Positions 16,001 through 18,575 of a stretch of 18,575 nucleotides of DNA are shown in pieces. Where the stretch lies: positions 1 to 18,575 of the forward strand of contig JAGHCW010000219.1 in the NCBI GenBank assembly GCA_021160245.1, in the 5' to 3' direction. Source of the stretch: a bacterium. GTDB taxonomy: Bacteria; B130-G9. Positions within the stretch are counted from its first letter, which is position 1; each line of letters opens with the position of its first letter. The notes beneath the pieces were generated by a model that saw nothing but the letters and a program-made list of their open reading frames with translations, did no database searches and had not been told where the DNA came from. The position numbers and the translations under genes are program-made.

Positions 16001-16375
16001 AATCAGCCGAGGGTCCTCAATGTCCAGAAGCAGCTGGCTATACTCATCTTTTGTTGACGCATTCATTCGCATGAATATGTCGAGAAGGTCCATTTTAAGC
16101 CAGTCCGGGCAGATGGCAAGCGCCTGCTCCGCCACAGGGGACAACATAGCTCGCAGGGTGAGCTCACGTATCAAGTCGCTCTGTTGCTGAAGCTTAAGAG
16201 CGCCTCCGTCGGCGCCAGCTGGGAGCGACAACTCCTCAGGCGCCTGATGCACGGCTGTCGGACCACGCATCGTCTCCGGTGGAATGCTGAAAGGCTGAAT
16301 TGGTTCCATCTCGGCCGCAACGGCCATCGAGTATATGAGGCAGAATATCGTCATTGCCAACATCGCGTATCTCAT
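13037..16375 (-). CDS. Secreted transglutaminase-like multidomain protein with paired C-terminal beta-domains
   Basis: This protein has 1,112 residues from the ATG at 16375. Residues 1-20 form a signal peptide (hydrophobic core, AVA cleavage site). A conserved N-terminal module (about 70-250) ends in DVYYWYLVHPKHGDEEP and YREYYFF. A transglutaminase-like core (about 518-585) has NGNCGEIQ (Cys536) and DHV (His564). The expected third residue is Gln578 (GWHGWQV) where such folds usually have Asp. Between module and core lies an extra segment (about 273-518) with GATase-like features. Two homologous C-terminal domains (about 893-978 and 1026-1112) share DPDGP, VEL, an acidic GD..AGDGIFTF turn likely to bind calcium, and D.(A/S)GN. 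It is likely extracytoplasmic; protease, crosslinking or binding roles are all possible. AGAGGG six bases ahead supports this start over the TTG at 16456, which would precede the signal peptide by 27 residues. Confidence 0.78.
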   Translation of the reverse strand: MRYAMLAMTIFCLIYSMAVAAEMEPIQPFSIPPETMRGPTAVHQAPEELSLPAGADGGALKLQQQSDLIRELTLRAMLSPVAEQALAICPDWLKMDLLDIFMRMNASTKDEYSQLLLDIEDPRLIDEVAFTIAHSSPSVLSRSDPALYVKNAELIYEIAPYLPYAEIVDHGEPGVDPDFYSTVLYTTLASGATVQFELPMDVYYWYLVHPKHGDEEPSMDPTLTERTSTYGYLYREYYFFNPSEEYDYSLYYMTKAPNMLTDEDVTGWGPTAPSYLSTSADGIIVGGPEIERPLLIEYHRSYGRVIATTMEVEAAYNAGHPEALENLVMRSSGHQGELLISRSAGGTYWDQCAIVDETGDSDILNPILDVLNNHEIGYMVKTVDEMLDMEWERYFTKVIVPSHQSRETYEALAGDDFKSKYGAWMGTVGGTLEFHGACDPDDDYSDLAPFGVRCIFEEVNTGIINRYPVLGDVIANATYVWDDTFSGSKPRYRPFEPGSMAVDVITNWASRMLMFQARGNRPIQANQICFEHNGNCGEIQDIITAAGRTCLIPSAGASNHTWDHVVSQFWDRGWHGWQVGWNVGGADIAKQGILADDDFGGGKKLSAILQDRGDTYPVNVTERFSKVCTFRARVEDIKGAPVDCAEIKPWVRYFNKPTERLVSPLSDYTDSSGEVVMNLGNGRDFWFEVKSAVGNARREQILTETVADEEYSHTWVIEGRTAPQLPEIESIEFPPVVQGRYKLLISFDVDYETLYSLSKMSFAEKREASANVDFFITKSADFDKYSDDEAFAAYEWREDTKSAEFEVEIPDDEAYYLVFSNEDTLIAKEFVSISIDVFKKEAEAWIQAESYTNFVGIPAGTSYVLMFNNRRPPSVHAAGYFNAYVSSSTSSELGVQAFILDPDGPRDVNQVELCYGGIGLGKYLTDNGSGDDAAAGDGIFTFSERFPAGSLLSGLYKLELRATDMAGNHSPSWPYLNVLSAPMALASPLSSMNTRIWQPAATAESAPVIIGGGYFGDETVQPGELFRLMILVADPDGPDDIDRVELFLEGGVETGYFLSDDGLDGDDHAGDGIFTFQTFVPPDLSAGSVLLEVVAFDKSGNSSATYPYFKVD

Positions 16376-16381
16376 GTCAAG

Positions 16382-16387
16382 CCCTCT
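16382..16387 (-). promoter_or_regulatory. Ribosome binding site deciding the secreted protein start
   Basis: AGAGGG on the minus strand lies six bases before the ATG at 16375, which opens directly into a signal peptide. The upstream TTG at 16456 would place 27 mixed residues ahead of it. Confidence 0.65.
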
Positions 16388-16524
16388 AGTTGAGTAGGTT
16401 ATTAGGAAAACAAAGAGCTTCAGTCTATTCTCCAAATACCTATAGTGTGAAGTCAAGCGTACTTAAGAAGGATAATAGCTGACTGCGGCAAGCTTTGCAA
16501 GGCGAAGAAGAGACTGAGGAAGAG

Positions 16525-18480
16525 TCATAGCGTCCTGAGAAACGATCTCTTCAGATCATCGAGATCGAGCTCGACCGTCGTGGGACGACCGTGGGGACAG
16601 GCCATTGGCCGGTCGGTTTTTGCGAGTTGATCAAGCAGCTCGCGCATCTCAGCGAACGAGAGAGCTTGCCCAGCCTTCACTGCCGCCTTGCAGGCAAAGA
16701 GAGCACAGACCTCCTCCACCGGACGGAACGAGGCGTCCCGAGTGTCCTTTGAACTAGCCAGAATCTCGCCTATATCCATTATGATCTCAGTAACCTGCTC
16801 ATCCGAGAGTAGAGCGGGCTTGGACTTAACAGCAACCGATCCGCCGCCAAAATCATCCACCTCCACGCCCAATTTCTGAAGCGTGCTCCGACCGGAGAGC
16901 AGCAAGCTGTGCATCGCCGGAGGGACGTCCAAAATGATTGGCATCAGAAGACGCTGCACCGGGATATTCCCGAGGCGATAGTGTTCCATGAACTTCTCGA
17001 ACATAATGCGTTCATGGGCGGCGTGCTGATCGAGAATGACGACCGCTCCCCCTCCTTGGGCGATGATGAATGAATTATCGATCTGCCCTACCGGAACCAG
17101 CCTCTCTGCGAAGAGCCCCGGCTGGCCCGGCGGAGTCGCGCGACTCATTATATCCTGCGTCCGGTCTCCGATGTCCTGCTGCCCAGACTTCTGGGGCATA
17201 TTTGCCGCGCCTCGGGCCTCGCCGGGAGAATCACCTCCAGCGATAGGCCTTCTAATCCTCTGCGCTCCACGTTGCTCATGTTGTTGAGAAGCCGGATGCC
17301 GATGTGCCCCAGAGGAAGATGCCGCGTGCGAGGCGCGTGAGGCAAGAGGCTCTTCAGAATGCTCAACAACCTCGCCGTCCATCTCTGTGTCTTCAGTCTC
17401 ATCAACGTCAACAAAAACGCCCTCGTCAAGGGGCGCCCCAGCAGCGGACCGAAGCCTACTCGAAACCTCCACAACAGGTCCCCTAAGCGCCTTGCCAAGC
17501 GACTCGGATATCGCATCCTTTGCAAACCTCGTGACCCGCGACTCGTCCATGAAACGAACCTGTCGCTTCGTCGGATGAACATTTACATTGACCCTGCCGG
17601 GATCAAGAACGAGAAATAGAACAAGCGCCGGATGCCGACCTCGCATCAGATAGGGCGAGTAACCGTCGTAAATGGCTTTCACGAGCCGCATTGAGCTCGC
17701 CGCCCTGCCATTGACGAATATCGATTGGAGCCGCCGCCCACCGGTTGTCGCCCTCGTTGGCAAGCCCAGATAGCCCTCAAGCGAGAGCAGGTCCGACTTA
17801 GCCGAGATGCTGACGAGCTGCTTCAGCAATTCCGGACCCAAGACCGCTGCTATTCGGTCCCTAAGATCGCGCCCTATGGCTACATCGATCGTCTTACGAC
17901 CATTATGCACAAGAGCGAACCTCACGTCGCGCCGGCAGAGCGCATATTGCATAACAGTCTGAGCTATCCAAAAGAACTCTGTCTCTGTACTTGCCATAAA
18001 AGCTCGTCGCGCCGGGGTATTAAAGAAGAGATTGGCAACCTCCATTATCGTCCCCACAGGGCAGCCGACGTCCTCTACCGTCTTCAGGATGCCGCCCTCA
18101 ATAACTACCAGCGTCCCCACATCATCGTCTCGTTGCCGAGTGCGCAGCTTCACCTGACTCACCGAGGCGATGCTGGCAAGCGCCTCGCCACGGAACCCGA
18201 GAGAGCTTATGGCGTCCAGGTCGGACGGCTTCTCTATTTTGCTCGTGCCAAACCGCTCAAAGGCCAGCAGACTGTCGTCCCTTGACATGCCGAGGCCATT
18301 ATCCTGAAGTCTTATGTATCGCTTACCACCAGCCTTTATATCGATGGAGATATCAGTTGCCGAGGCGTCGAGCGAGTTCTCTAGGAGCTCCTTGACGACC
18401 GAGGCGGGGCGCTCAACTACTTCACCGGCGGCGATCTTGTTTGCGACGAGTTCAGAGAGTACCTTTATCCTGTTTGGCAT
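16525..18480 (-). CDS. mutL: DNA mismatch repair protein MutL (endonuclease-type)
   Basis: This 651-residue protein is of usual length. The N-terminal GHKL ATPase carries ELLENSLDA (31-39, catalytic Glu31 and Mg-binding Asn35), QDNGLGM (59-65), FGTSKI (77-82) and GFRGEAL (95-101). VHPTKRQVRF marks the transducer domain. A hydrophilic Arg/Gln/His-rich linker (about 350-450) joins the C-terminal dimerisation domain, which has the nicking-endonuclease motif DQHAAHERIMFE (484-495), ACKA (596-599) and CPHGR (628-632). MutL couples mismatch recognition by MutS to strand incision. An intact endonuclease site means this MutL cuts DNA itself, as in bacteria without MutH, rather than recruiting MutH. 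No clear ribosome site precedes the ATG at 18480. A dispersed repeat begins 25 bases upstream, so the promoter may lie in or beyond it. MutS is not in the window. Confidence 0.99.
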   Translation of the reverse strand: MPNRIKVLSELVANKIAAGEVVERPASVVKELLENSLDASATDISIDIKAGGKRYIRLQDNGLGMSRDDSLLAFERFGTSKIEKPSDLDAISSLGFRGEALASIASVSQVKLRTRQRDDDVGTLVVIEGGILKTVEDVGCPVGTIMEVANLFFNTPARRAFMASTETEFFWIAQTVMQYALCRRDVRFALVHNGRKTIDVAIGRDLRDRIAAVLGPELLKQLVSISAKSDLLSLEGYLGLPTRATTGGRRLQSIFVNGRAASSMRLVKAIYDGYSPYLMRGRHPALVLFLVLDPGRVNVNVHPTKRQVRFMDESRVTRFAKDAISESLGKALRGPVVEVSSRLRSAAGAPLDEGVFVDVDETEDTEMDGEVVEHSEEPLASRASHAASSSGAHRHPASQQHEQRGAQRIRRPIAGGDSPGEARGAANMPQKSGQQDIGDRTQDIMSRATPPGQPGLFAERLVPVGQIDNSFIIAQGGGAVVILDQHAAHERIMFEKFMEHYRLGNIPVQRLLMPIILDVPPAMHSLLLSGRSTLQKLGVEVDDFGGGSVAVKSKPALLSDEQVTEIIMDIGEILASSKDTRDASFRPVEEVCALFACKAAVKAGQALSFAEMRELLDQLAKTDRPMACPHGRPTTVELDLDDLKRSFLRTL

Positions 18481-18504
18481 ATCATAAGGTCTATATCATC
18501 TTAA

Positions 18505-18575
18505 GAGGAGTTTTTGTATTCATTTCGTGGATTGCTGAAGGGCTTGGATTGTTGCGTTGAATGTCGATATACATC
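18505..18575 (+). repeat. Dispersed repeat, copy 2 (cut by the window edge)
   Basis: It matches 356-426, with 30 identical bases at 18532-18561 against 384-413. The window ends at the point where copy 1 is about to enter its first hairpin, so this copy probably continues outside. It begins 25 bases ahead of the mutL start codon. Confidence 0.85.

Noticed and set aside
16440-16470. TTGACT hexamer ahead of the secreted protein gene as a sigma-70 -35 box
   Set aside because: No acceptable -10 hexamer lies 16-18 bases downstream on the minus strand.
17725-18285. Plus-strand reading frame of 186 residues
   Set aside because: It is antisense to the highly conserved MutL ATPase domain and has no domain signature.
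356-18575. The whole window as a composite transposon or island flanked by direct repeats
   Set aside because: The flanking repeats are short and diverged, there is no transposase, integrase or att-like tRNA, and the contents are core genes (mutL, secA, coaE). Copy 2 is cut by the window edge, so its position as a boundary is an accident of sampling.

Overview
The window is a bacterial chromosomal segment in which every supportable gene lies on the minus strand: nine complete coding regions plus one truncated at the left edge. Housekeeping genes (mutL, secA, coaE) are mixed with a lipoprotein, a secreted multidomain protein and a polytopic membrane protein. This suggests a free-living bacterium with a Gram-negative-type envelope. 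The DNA is moderately GC-rich by eye. Secreted proteins with paired DPDGP-type C-terminal domains, standalone GlmU-like beta-helix proteins and abundant small intergenic palindromes recall, from memory only, genomes of uncultured candidate phyla. The sequence alone does not fix the lineage.

Layout, in transcription order (right to left). A dispersed repeat (18505-18575) lies 25 bases ahead of mutL (16525-18480), an endonuclease-type mismatch-repair protein. Next come a secreted transglutaminase-like protein of about 1,112 residues (13037-16375) and a GT-C-like multi-pass membrane protein with a large soluble C-terminal domain (10772-12943). A non-coding gap containing a composite palindrome (10584-10645) precedes secA (7933-10482). 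After another gap with a related palindrome (7754-7778) there is a compact four-gene run: an M28/glutaminyl-cyclase-like lipoprotein (6623-7546), a left-handed beta-helix acyltransferase-like protein (5901-6587), coaE (5240-5869) and a GlcD-like FAD oxidase (3672-5210). A 431-base gap follows. Then come a PLP aminotransferase (1987-3240) and a CapK/PaaK-type adenylating enzyme (633-1898), which look like a small two-gene unit. After a second copy of the dispersed repeat with a double hairpin (356-480), the start of a HemK-like methyltransferase runs off the left edge.

Functional reading. MutL serves DNA repair, SecA drives protein export, and CoaE makes coenzyme A. The M28/beta-helix/coaE/oxidase run is spaced like an operon, but its members share no obvious pathway. 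The aminotransferase plus CapK pair could make and activate an amino or keto acid; this is inference. I found no defence system, CRISPR array, phage, transposase or RNA gene. The least ordinary material is the set of intergenic repeats and the transglutaminase-like protein, which carries an extra insert and has Gln where the catalytic Asp is expected.
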